64,000 bases of DNA from Silene latifolia (Eukaryota; Streptophyta; Magnoliopsida; Caryophyllales; Caryophyllaceae): contig NC_133537.1 in NCBI RefSeq assembly GCF_048544455.1, forward strand, positions 13,887,541 through 13,951,540, read 5' to 3'. Positions 47,339-57,900 of the stretch are shown here, in pieces. Under the pieces are notes generated by a model that ran no database searches, was not told the origin of the DNA, and was given only the letters and a program-made list of their open reading frames with translations. Each line of letters starts with the position of its first letter. The stretch's first letter is position 1. The translations under genes and the position numbers were made by a program.

Positions 47339-48300
47339 ACACAGGTAAATGCTGGTTAGTGATACCATTTCGGATGTTGCACGTTTCTTCCCTTCCCTCT
47401 GGAAATGAATACTTCATCTTTCAGCCCGATTATGAATTGATGAAGTTGCTTTCCCATGCTGTAGGAAATGATGGTCGCATAGATGGTACTTGTTGACTCG
47501 TGTTACTCTTACAGCATTGCCTCATCCTGTTCTTTTTCGTAGTTTTCTTGTTTTGTTCGATTTCTCTCTGTTCTTCCATTTTACAAATAAAACGGCGGCT
47601 GTGCTTTATGCTTTAGTTCTTGTAGGACGGATTTTGAAGTTTATTTGCTCAGTTTGTAGATGTATCGCACTTTCACTCTGTATTTGCAATTACCGTGGAT
47701 TCTGGCTAGCTTCTTAACTTACTTTATCAATGAAATTCTGTGGATTTGATTTCATATGAAATTTTTAGTTTCCAAGTGTTCTTAGGAGAAAAAAAAACGG
47801 GTTTGAATGTGGTATTTGATTGTTTTTTTGATTATTTACTCGTAATTCCTGGAACTTGAATAAAGTCAAGTTGGGTCGGGCCAAGCTAAGAACTATAGAC
47901 TATACCCAGCGTTTTTCAGACATTAACTCATTTGGACCGAGCCACGGGGATTTTAAGGTCTTGTCAAGATCCCAAACCCGGAAGATGGTTTACTCCGTAT
48001 TAAGTATGTAGTGGCGGACTGGCGGTGCCCCGTGAGGGCTAGTATGAGCGGTTGCTCGCTGAACAATGGTAAATTTGAAGATTCTAATTGAAATATCCGA
48101 GTATTTTTCTACGACTTTGCTACTTTTATTTTATCTGGTGTAAAAAAAGAGTCATGAGAGTGATTTTGATGTTGACGGGATTTAAGCCCACCTAATACCA
48201 TCTTTTGTAACTTTACCAACTAAATTAATGGACATATGCATCGACTCTCCTATTGTAACTACAACTACTACATTACTACCGGTCTAAATCAGCACAAATT
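47339..48300. other. 3' UTR of PDI and intergenic DNA
   Basis: The first few hundred bases are T-rich 3' UTR-like sequence; the rest has no recognised feature. Confidence 0.5.
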
Positions 48301-48468
48301 CTCATTATAGACGGGAGATATCCGTCTATAGTTATAGACGGGTCAAATATTCATCTATTTTAAGCATAAGACAAGCAACAAGTTGCATAATAGGGCCTAA
48401 AAATGTCACAATTTTAAGCATATTTGACCCGTCTTTTACTTTAGATGGATATATCAATCTGTAGTAAG
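48301..48468. mobile_element. Small MITE, Stowaway-like
   Basis: The left end ctcattatagacgggagata and the right end in reverse cttactacagattgatatat align, followed on both sides by tccRtct and gacgggtcaaatat. About 50-bp imperfect inverted repeats in a 168-bp element. Confidence 0.55.
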
Positions 48469-48844
48469 GCCATGTTTGGTAATCAGCAGATTGATATTAG
48501 CAGAAGCAGGTTGGTCAAGCAGATTATAAATGACAGATTGGATTAGCGGGTTTGACTAGTATATTTCAATTAGCAGATTTAGTAGAAGTGTTTGGTAATT
48601 AGCAGATTTTGGTTAATAGATTGTTGTATTTATGTGTAAATTGTTGACGGATTCATATTTCACAATCTATTAATGTGAATATGCTAGGTAGAACAGTATA
48701 TTGGAAAACAGTAGATTGTGCTTCAATCTACTTTGTCAATAAGCCATTTACCAAACACTCAAAATAGTAGATTGGTAAGTCAAACATGCTAAAAGCCTTA
48801 AATATGCTGAAAATTTTCCAATCCGTCGTTTACCAAACACCCCC
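48468..48844. mobile_element. PIF/Harbinger (Tourist-like) MITE, 377 bp
   Basis: Left tip ggccatgtttggtaatcagc; right tip in reverse gggggtgtttggtaaacgac. TAA flanks both sides (48465-48467 and 48845-48847), the 3-bp target duplication of the Harbinger group. Confidence 0.7.
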
Positions 48845-48865
48845 TAAGAATGCTAGATCAGCTTA

Positions 48866-49677
48866 GGGGGCGTTTGGTTGGGGGGAATAAGGAAAGGGAA
48901 AGAGAATAAAAATGGTTGATTCTTTTTGTTGTTGTTTGTTTGACACAAAGAAAGGGTTTTACCCCCAAATCCATTATCATCCATACCCCTCCCCCTCCTT
49001 GGGTAAACCCATAACCCCATAATCCCTTCTTCCTCCTACTCTCTATTTCCACCAACACCCACCACACCCTCTCACACCATCAACCACTGCTACCTACACC
49101 CTACGCCCACCACACCGACACAACCACCACCAGCGACGCCAACACAACCACCACCAGCGACGCCAACACAACCACCACCAGCGACGCCGCTTGTCCACGC
49201 TACCCTATATCCTCAACCACTAAACACCACACCAACACCTTCAGTAACTCTCTCACCCCACCAACACCTTCCTCGGCCACACCACTAAAACCGCCCGACG
49301 CCGGTCACACCAGATCTGGTGTTTTAAGGGGTAGGGGAGGAGTTTTCGAAGGGTTGTGGTGGATTTTTTTAGAATGAATAAGGTGTGTGGGGTCGGGATT
49401 GTGGTGTTTGTTGAGGGCGTGAGGCGCGATGATTAGGTTCGCCGTGGGGTACCGTGAGGAAGATCGTCGGCGCCGCTACTTGTGGTGGTGTCGGTGTAGA
49501 TAATGGTGGCAGGTGGTGGGTAATGGTGGTGGAGGTGGTGGTGGATGTTGGCTTTTAATTCCTTTTTCCTCTAATTGTCAACCAAACACCCAAGTATAAT
49601 ATGAGTGATCCCATTTATTTCCCTCTCTTATCCTTTCTTGATTTCATTCTCTTACCCTTTCCCGTACCAAACGCCCC
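48866..49677. mobile_element. PIF/Harbinger-like non-autonomous element, 812 bp
   Basis: Tips gggggcgtttggt and accaaacgcccc, with further similarity inward (aaagggaaagagaat versus aaagggtaagagaat). TTA lies on both sides (48863-48865, 49678-49680). Inside is a 24-bp repeat (gacgccaacacaaccaccac) in about three copies at 49125-49190. No transposase. Confidence 0.8.
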
Positions 49678-49697
49678 TTAGTGTCTTGTACTTTTGT

Positions 49698-49899
49698 GAG
49701 TCCATTTTTGAAATAATGGTCAAAAATAAAATATTTGTCGTTTTGGGTCGGTTTTGAAAATATTTGTCAAAATGGTGTCCACGTAGGCTCGGGATTTCTA
49801 GACCTGAAACACGCCACTACTAATGGCGTGTTTTGTGAAGGAAACACGTCATTAGTAGTGGCGTGTCTTTACAACAATTTTTTTACTCAACTGACTAAA

Positions 49900-49939
<40 letters not shown>

Positions 49940-50186
49940 ACACAAGACACGCCATAGGGGATGGCGTGTTTCCCCTCCGAAACCCGCCATTCCCAATGGC
50001 GTGTTTGTTTTAGTCCATTTTTTAATGAAGTTTCTTTCCCTACTCATTATAAACACGCCATTTGTAGTGGCGTGTTTTAGGTTTAGAAATCCCGAGCCTA
50101 CGTGGACACCATTTTGACAAATATTTTCAAAACCGACCCAAAACGACAAATATTTTATTTTTGACCATTATTTCAAAAATGGATTC
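49698..50186. mobile_element. Foldback MULE-type MITE, 489 bp
   Basis: The left arm (from gagtccatttttgaaataat) and the right arm are inverted repeats over about 140 bp with few differences. The 9-bp direct repeat tacttttgt flanks both ends (49689-49697, 50187-50195), the length expected of Mutator-like elements. Short internal palindromes of the type acacgccactactaatggcg repeat in the arms and centre. A poly-A run lies at 49902-49935. Confidence 0.85.
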
Positions 50187-50556
50187 TACTTTTGTTCACT
50201 CAAGTATTCCAATTCAAGTTGTACACACACCTGTTTAATGCTTGTCTCTTTACTCTCTTATACGGAATGTATATAATAAATCTGACATGTAGTGATGATA
50301 GACATGAAGTTATGCTCGATTGCTCCCACCTGACAAGAATTCATTAAATATTTCTTTATTGAGTAGTTATTCTGTGAGACGTCTCAATGTAAAAGGGTCT
50401 ATTTATATAAAGATTATTTTTTTTATCGTAGCAATAAATGAATGCTTTTTGTGTGAGACATCTCAATGTAAAACGGTCTATTTATATAAAAAGTATTTTT
50501 TGATTAATAGCAATAACACAAAAATTGAATGATTTTCTTTTCCAGATAAGTACTAT
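50187..50556. other. Intergenic DNA with a local direct duplication
   Basis: A segment near 50370-50420 (gtgagacgtctcaatgtaaa then gggtctatttatataaa) is repeated at about 50450-50495. No gene. Confidence 0.5.
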
Positions 50557-51011
50557 GGCCCTGTTTTTTTGGACTTAAAGTCACTTAATTTAAGTTCACT
50601 TCAGTAACTATAAGTTCAGTTCAGATCGGATCCTATAAGTTCAGTTCAGTTCAGATCCTATAAGTTCAGTTCAGATCATATAAGTTCAAATCCTATAAAT
50701 TCAGTTTAGAAAAGTTATATACAAAGTATTATTTTTAAAAACCGACGCAAAAACATTTGACATTATTAATTATTCGATACATATATACATTATTATTTTA
50801 AAAACAAAATTATCACTCTTCTCATTATTTTTTATCGTAATGTAACCGTAGTATAATGTATATATGAACAAACCAATGTATATAAAGCGGAAAAATGTTA
50901 TTATCTTACCTTGTGTTTTAGACTATATTTTCTTATCAGTATTCTCTCTTGGCTGCCCACTAATTTCTTGTAAATTTTTTGTTTAATCTCAATAAAATTT
51001 TGCATTTTTGT

Positions 51012-51097
<86 letters not shown>
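51012..51097. repeat. (AAT)n microsatellite
   Basis: About 28 uninterrupted units, followed by agttgcggttttataaaaat. The same 20 bases occur again at about 51751 next to more AAT units, and AAT-type repeats continue to about 51898. Confidence 0.95.
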
Positions 51098-51098
<1 letters not shown>

Positions 51099-51129
51099 GT
51101 TGCGGTTTTATAAAAATAATAATAATAAT

Positions 51130-51708
51130 TGATGAGGCATATTCTGCACCCGCTGACCGAGTCAACATATTGAGCAAGGTCAAAGATATCCACAGCAAGT
51201 CAACATATTAGACAGCTTAGCCGACGCAACTCTGGGCTGTCATCACTTGGTCTCGGCTAGGCAAAGAAGCACCGGGAGACATATCCGCGTACTCATATCC
51301 AAGACCCTCGGCATGGAGTCAACCAGGTCCGCCGGCCGCCATGGGTCCCTCGGCCGAGGTAGAACAGTCTTTCCACCGCTTCGCCACTTGGCCACTACGT
51401 GACAAAAGATGAAAGTCTATAAATACTCCTCAACCCTCATTGAGGAAAGGATCCGAAAATAATCAATTAAACACACTAATCTGGTATAAACTCCCTTATC
51501 TCTCTACAATATACTTTGTGCCAAGTAACACACAACTTAATCCTTTTAAGTTTACTGACTTGAGCGTCGGATTAAGTTCGCTCGGTGCCAAGCCGAGTCC
51601 TCAGTTTGTTCATTGTTTCAGGAGAGGCCAAAAGGAAGAGTCAAGCAAAGTCATCATTCTACAAGCTTACGTGGTAACAAATCCTACTCCGGAATTACAC
51701 TCGGAACA
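51130..51708 (+). mobile_element. Solo LTR, gypsy-type, 579 bp
   Basis: Starts tgatgaggcatattctgcac, ends acactcggaaca, with ataat duplicated on both sides (51125-51129, 51709-51713). A TATA box lies in gtctataaatactcc. GC-rich cggccgaggt words and the promoter layout are typical of plant gypsy LTRs. It sits inside the (AAT)n tract; no internal region remains. Confidence 0.75.
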
Positions 51709-51766
51709 ATAATAATAATAATAATAATAATAACAATAATAAAAATAAAAGTTGCGGTTTTATAAA

Positions 51767-51798
<32 letters not shown>

Positions 51799-51851
51799 CA
51801 AGAACAAGAACAAGAATAATAATAACAATAACAATAACAATAACAATAATA

Positions 51852-51898
<47 letters not shown>

Positions 51899-52064
51899 TA
51901 TTTAAGTTAAATTAATTTAAGTTAATTTAAATTCGGATCATGTAAGTTTAGTTCAAATCTTATAAATTCAGTTCAGTTCAGATCCTATAAGTTCAGTGCA
52001 GATCATATAAGTTCAGTTTAGTTCAGTTCAGATCAAATCCATTTCAGTTCAAAAGAACATGGCC

Positions 52065-53087
52065 TATCTCACGGTGTAAGACTGTTTTAGTTTACAATTT
52101 ATGTTCTTTATTTCATTTAAACCAACAAAAGCTAATCTAAAAGCATCTCAGGATATTCTCCCTCCATTATTAAACTATTCTCCACTAACACAAATTACAA
52201 TTACAACTGGCAGCTAAGCACAACCCATTAGTTTAGTTTTCCCAACACTATTTCTAACCAATGATCACATGTCCCATATTTCATCTTCTGTCTCATGCTC
52301 TCTCCTTTTGATATATAGACATAAAAATACATATTTTTTTTGACTTTATATGTTGATGTGTCAATGCATGAATAACATAAGACAGGAGATGGAACACCAT
52401 ATGGGAAAGAGGATCCTTATTGATTTCCAACACCTGTCACTGATAACTCTCTCAAACCATCTTAAGATGAAAATGGGTTTAATACGCTTTCATCTGCATC
52501 ATACTTTTTGTTATAGACATTTCTCATTTTGTTTGATTTACTACACTTAACCCGTTTTAAGTTTAAGACATATTAATGATCGTAATTGATAAATAATACT
52601 CTGCCTATATGATCGTAATTGTAGTAAACAAAAACATTCCAAAACACCTATAAAACCAAGAACATTATAAATTTTTTGTTTACGTCTATCATTTTATCTT
52701 TATATACTACTTATAAATCTAATATCTATTCTTAAAAATAAATTTTTCAAAAATATAACCCGTACAATTTACACTTGAGTGTAATATTATTTTATCGTAA
52801 AACTGTCATAAGTCAAGACAGTCTTAAACAAAACAGTTTAAGAGCAACCCACATTTCCCATTTTACACTTTGAGTGTAATATTGTTTTTACACTTGAGTG
52901 TAATATTGTTTTATTGTAAAATCGTCATCAGTAGAGGGTTGTGAGTTGTGCCGGGTGGGAGGTCTTAACTTAAAACGGTTTAAGAAAAATCTTGATTATA
53001 CTCTTCACTTAACTTAATCCACACATCAGCTTCCTCACCCTCGCTCTCTCACCAGCCTCACCTTCATTTCACTTCCCTTCCCTTCCA
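52065..53087 (+). promoter_or_regulatory. Upstream region of the FLA4-like gene
   Basis: The word acttgagtgtaatattgtttt occurs about three times between 52770 and 52925 with shared flanks, a small local repeat close to the gene. A pyrimidine-rich 5' leader (cttccctcaccctcgctctc-like, 53030-53085) precedes the ATG. No certain TATA box. Confidence 0.45.
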
Positions 53088-54314
53088 ATGGAAGTTCTTC
53101 CAAAACCAACCCAAATTTCCCATTTTACCCCTATTTACGTCTTCCTTCTCTTCTTTTTTCACCTACATTACCCAATTTACTCCCTTAACATTACCCAAAT
53201 CCTCTCAAATTACCCCAATCTCTCAAAATTCACCGCCTTATTAACCGCCACCGGAATCTCCAACGACATTAACAACCTTACCAACGTCACCATCCTCGCT
53301 GTCCCAAACACCTACCTACCTCCTACGTCACCCTCCTCCCTACCTGACGTCATCCGATGTCACGTGCTCCTTCAGTACCTCACGTGGCCTGATCTCCGCG
53401 AGCCCCACCCTACACTAATCCCCACACTTCTGAAGCCACTCAATGTCACTTTCAACGATTCAACCGACGCCGTTTCATTCCACGTGGCGAATAACAATTC
53501 GTCGTCGTCGAATGTTCTTACCTTCGTCGAAACGGTACCGTTTCGTGTTTCGGTTTTGACGGTTGATTCATTGTTAAATCCGACCGGGTTCGATTTAACG
53601 GCGTCAAATATGCCGGCTCCGTCGGAGGTGAAGGTTAATATTACTGACGCGTTAATTAACGGTCATAATTTTAATGTGGCGGCGTCGATGATAACGGCGT
53701 CAGGGGTAGTTTCGGAATTTGAGCGTGACGAGGATGGAGCTGGAATTACATTTTTTGTCCCTACTGACGTGGCATTTGCGAATCTTCCGCCACGTGTAGA
53801 GCTACAAGCTCTTCCGGCGGATAAAAAATACCTGGTGCTAAAATTCCACGTGTTACACTCGTATTATCCGCTGGGTTCACTAGAGTTGATAGTGAACCCG
53901 GCTCAGCCTACATTAGCTACTGAGGCTAATGGGGCGGGTAGTTTTACATTGGGTATTTCGCGGGTTAATGGGTCGGTGTTGATTAATACGGGGGTCAGTC
54001 AGGCGGTGGTGACGCAGACGGTGTTTGATCAGAAACCGGTTGCGATATTTGGGGTGTCTAATGTGTTGTTGCCGAAGGAGATATTTGGGAAGGGTGGTGA
54101 GGTGGATTTAGGAGGCGGAAATAAGCCGGTTCATACGGCCCAGCCTCCTGATATTGGGACTGAACCAGAGAGTAGACCGTATGTTGAGGTTGGTGGGCCA
54201 TCACATGCTCCACTTGTCAGTGCAGCGGCTGCAGCCGAGTGTGGGCAAGGCGGCGATGTTGGACGTTGGGTGGTGATTTTATCTTGTATAGCGGCATTGT
54301 TGTGTGTATTATAG
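53088..54314 (+). CDS. FLA4: Fasciclin-like arabinogalactan protein, FLA4/SOS5 type
   Basis: Intronless, 408 residues. Residues 1-32 form a signal peptide with a hydrophobic core (YVFLLFFFHL). Two FAS1 domains follow, about 33-165 and 185-330. The second is the better conserved, with ITFFVPTDVAFANLP and LVLKFHVLHSYYPLGSLE, then QPTLATEANGAGSFTL, VNGSV and FGVSNVLLPKEIF. These match Arabidopsis FLA4/SOS5 closely from memory. Many N-glycosylation sites (NIT, NLT, NVT, NNS, NGS) and a few Ala/Pro, Ser/Pro spots support the glycoprotein role, though the AGP stretch is short. The C-terminus (small residues AAAAAECG, then WVVILSCIAALLCVL) is a GPI-anchor signal. FLA4 acts at the plasma membrane/cell wall in root growth and salt response. 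Its 3' end faces the PUB32-like gene, 0.67 kb away. Confidence 0.93.
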   Translation: MEVLPKPTQISHFTPIYVFLLFFFHLHYPIYSLNITQILSNYPNLSKFTALLTATGISNDINNLTNVTILAVPNTYLPPTSPSSLPDVIRCHVLLQYLTWPDLREPHPTLIPTLLKPLNVTFNDSTDAVSFHVANNNSSSSNVLTFVETVPFRVSVLTVDSLLNPTGFDLTASNMPAPSEVKVNITDALINGHNFNVAASMITASGVVSEFERDEDGAGITFFVPTDVAFANLPPRVELQALPADKKYLVLKFHVLHSYYPLGSLELIVNPAQPTLATEANGAGSFTLGISRVNGSVLINTGVSQAVVTQTVFDQKPVAIFGVSNVLLPKEIFGKGGEVDLGGGNKPVHTAQPPDIGTEPESRPYVEVGGPSHAPLVSAAAAAECGQGGDVGRWVVILSCIAALLCVL

Positions 54315-54988
54315 AGGTGATCAGATGCGGGTTTAATTGTTTTAAATTGTTTACTTCTCAGCTCGGCTTAGTGTGGATTATGCTATCTATGGAATAGCGG
54401 GTTTGGGAAAGTTAGCGAGTCTGTTTTAATCGGCAAAATGGCACGTAAAGAGCTTTGTACGATGGTCCGATAAAGGATTGAGGCAATTTGTTTCGTGCTC
54501 TTTTTATATTTCCATGGAATTTTTTTTGGTAGTGTATACAACTATACGAGTACATTCATTTGAAACTATACAAGTACCCTTTATCGTGTTCTTCTGGTTG
54601 TTCTACTGTATTTTCAGGAAGGATTCTTCAAATTTGTACAAAATGCGAGTTATGTCCGATTTCCAAATTTTGTCACGAGTCATATGGTGATTTGATCAAT
54701 TGAATCTATAGCCGAACTGTTCTGTTGTGTTCTCATTTTCTTTCTCAGCCCCAACTATCGTTTTGGTGTTAACCAGGAATATTACATAGTATAATAATAG
54801 TAGGACAATCGATTTCTGAATAATGTCGAGTTTTTACAAAGTGCTATTGTTAATCCTACATTACCAGAATTTCAGCAAACAACTTATTCAGATAGAAAGG
54901 CCGTCATATGTACAATGGTAGAAAGCTAAAGCTAGAAAGAATCGAATCTTTACAAGAACAAGAGACTTACAAATGTCGTCAAGGGTGA
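54315..54988. other. Shared 3' region between convergent FLA4-like and PUB32-like genes
   Basis: T-rich, probably the 3' UTRs of both genes. A short open frame at 54478-54690 has no recognisable features. Confidence 0.55.
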
Positions 54989-57900
54989 TCAGCACTTGCA
55001 AAGCCATTCTTGAATAGCTAACCTTAAGGAATGGTTTGCTGTAAGATGAAGGTGATCCAATTTCAAATTGGTTAACGGAGAAGTTTCCCTTCCGTATTCT
55101 AACCACTCGCGAATGGCCTCTCCTTCATACGTAAATCCATCTGCTGCTACTTGAGGATCACACATGATCTCCTGAAAATACGTTTGAATTAGAACACTAC
55201 AATGCCAACGGCCCAACGGTGTAGCTGTCAAGCGGGTGGTACTTATGGTATAATTTAAAGCGAGTCAGTTAAGTTTCCATTCTAAATTATCAGGAAAAAA
55301 ATTCGATTTCATGGTACATTAGGAAGCTTACGAACTCTAAACCTGATTGTAAAAGATGGGAAGCAGTTAAAAAGTAACAGCAACAGCTAACCTGAAGGAT
55401 TGGACATACAAAGAAAGGCGGAGCTGGGCGCTCCTGTGACATATGAAGCTGTTGCAACTCTCTGACAAGAGCCGGTGTCAATTCTGGCCTGTCCCGACTA
55501 TTGGGTTCACAGAATCTCAGAGCCATGTCCGCTATTTTCTCTGCCACAAATGGGCCCCAGTTTCCTGCTGATGGGTCCAAAACTGAGGTTAGTCTAGCGC
55601 TTGACACTGCTTTCCGAGCATTGGCAACCAATCCTACTGGAGGCAGACCAGTCAGTAACTGTAGTATGACAACACCAAAGGAGTAGACATCAGACTTTGG
55701 CGACAATTCTCCTGCTCTAAGGATTTCTGGATCTTTATACGGGAAGGCACCCTTAGATTCGGGATAACGGCCAAAACTAGGGCAACGAAGGGTGTCCTGT
55801 GATAATAGTCTAGAGATCCCAAAATCACAAAGTTTACAGTGTAATTCAGAATCAAGGAGGATGTTTTCGAGTTGGAGATTTCCATGGACAATCTTTTCAG
55901 GATGAGAAGAGTGAAGAAATAAAAGACCAGTTGCAATTTCAGAAATGATTCTAGCTCGGATCTTCCAAGAAAAATTGTTGCGTTCTTGAAAAAGACGATG
56001 TTGGAGGGTAGCAGGAACATAATCATATACAAGTGACCATGCCTCTGGACATGCACCAAGTAAATTGATCAAATGAGGGTGCCTTAGCTTGCCAAGAACT
56101 TCAACCTGCATGATTTAACCAGCTTAGTTAGTTAAGCCAATAACAATAGTATCATTCTCTGTTTCAGGAAATGGTGAGCATCAAATTAAATTATGGAAAT
56201 GCACAGGAAAAAGAGACCTCTTTTTCAAACTGAGAGGGGGCTTGAAAAGTCTGCGCATGCAACCTCTGTATGGAAATAGTTCTACCAAGCAGTTCTCCCT
56301 TGTACACACTACAAAATCCTCTCTCACTTATTTTAAAGCTTTCTGAAAAGTTGCATGTCGCGCTTTGCAGATCTAACAGAGAAAACTCAACTAGCTCAGG
56401 CACATCCCCTAGAACGCCCCCACATCCTTCACGATTTGTACCACCAGTCTGTCTGCGACTTCTCCACCTCTCAAGCCAACGGTCGGCTTCCATTTTCTGT
56501 CTCCAAATTCTCTGTCTTTCAAGCCGTAGGCTTGCAATGCAAACTTGGATAGGTTTTAACTCCTCAGCTATGTCATCACACCACTGGTTGGCCTCCTGGA
56601 CACGACAGTCAAGGACAGCCACATTCCTCATGGTCTTCTGAAGCTCTCTTGTAACTCCTCGTCTTTCCTCTAAAAGTCCTTCTTGGTCATGGAGCATACT
56701 TCTGAAAGCATCTTCAGCTTCCATTCTGAGTTTAGCTTCACCGGAGTGAATGAGTTCAATTTCTTTCACCTGCGAGATTCAAAGCAGAGTTCACAACGTG
56801 TTCGCACCTTTGTATAACAGACAAGTTTAGCTTCACAGAAGTGAAGGTTCACATTCTCTAATGCTCAATGCAGTTTTTTTTTTTTTACTAAAATGCTTAT
56901 GTCGCTTGGCAGAAACACAAGTACACAACCACACATTCAAAAAACTCCTATTGTACGACCAAGTGCCTGAGACACCTATGTTAACTCTGATACCAGTTTT
57001 TGGCCGGAAGTTGGAGTTAAATAGCCTATGGCACAAATGACCTATGGCCCATCTCAAACCAAAAGCTTACACCAATGGGTAGAGACATAACCACACTTAC
57101 AAACGCTTGCATTCGTCAATGTGGACAACAGAACATGCCATGTGGAATCCCAACAAAACAATTCATAAAGTCTTAATAGGAAATTAGTAACTGAAATAGA
57201 TGATGATGCCCAAATTTCCCAACAGTAAAATATTATTTTTGATACCAAAGCTAATTTCATTGACTCAACATCTGCTTCCGCCTTTCGAAATAGAGTCATT
57301 TGACAGTCTAGTTTTGGTCTACTGCCAAGAGACATAACATTACAAATAACCAGTCTTATAGTTGAAATGAATTGGTAATATAACATTAGAAGTGCATGCC
57401 GCAGAGGTCAGTAGTTTTAAGGCTTCTATAAGTAAACAAAAAAGACTTATTGTTGAAAACTCAGGAACATAGGAACTGAAATTCAAGAATTGCAATCGAA
57501 TTTGAGTAAGATTATCACCTTCTTCATTGCTTGAAGTGCTTCAGCTTCCAATGTTTCACGCTTCAAATGTTCTGCTAATGCTTCATCTTTTAATGTCTCA
57601 GCTTCTGTTTTCACTTCCAAAAGTTGAGCATACAAACTTTCTTCCTCCAACCTTATATCTAAACCAGGAAAACTAATTCTCTCAGCCCTTGCAATAGATG
57701 CTGAACCGTTGCTGGTTGAGGTCCGAGCAAAGCTAGGGCTGACTTCTTCACCAGCGGACCTAAGCAAATCCTCTTCAGTGTGACCATTCTGAACCAACTC
57801 TCCCGTAACAGAGTGATTCATGCTTAGACGAGAAGAAATAAACCGAAGATGATCGGAGTTGTACAGATGTTCACTCTTCTTATGACGATATGATTTTGAC

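Larger units (their letters stand above)
50557..52064. mobile_element. Inverted-repeat element of the GAACTGAACT family with nested insertions
   Basis: Left tip ggccctgtttttttggactt, right tip in reverse ggccatgttcttttgaactg, flanked by TAT on both sides (50554-50556, 52065-52067), which suggests Harbinger-type. Both arms are full of agttcagttcagatcctata words. The middle is an (AAT)n tract with a solo LTR inside it. Confidence 0.6.
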
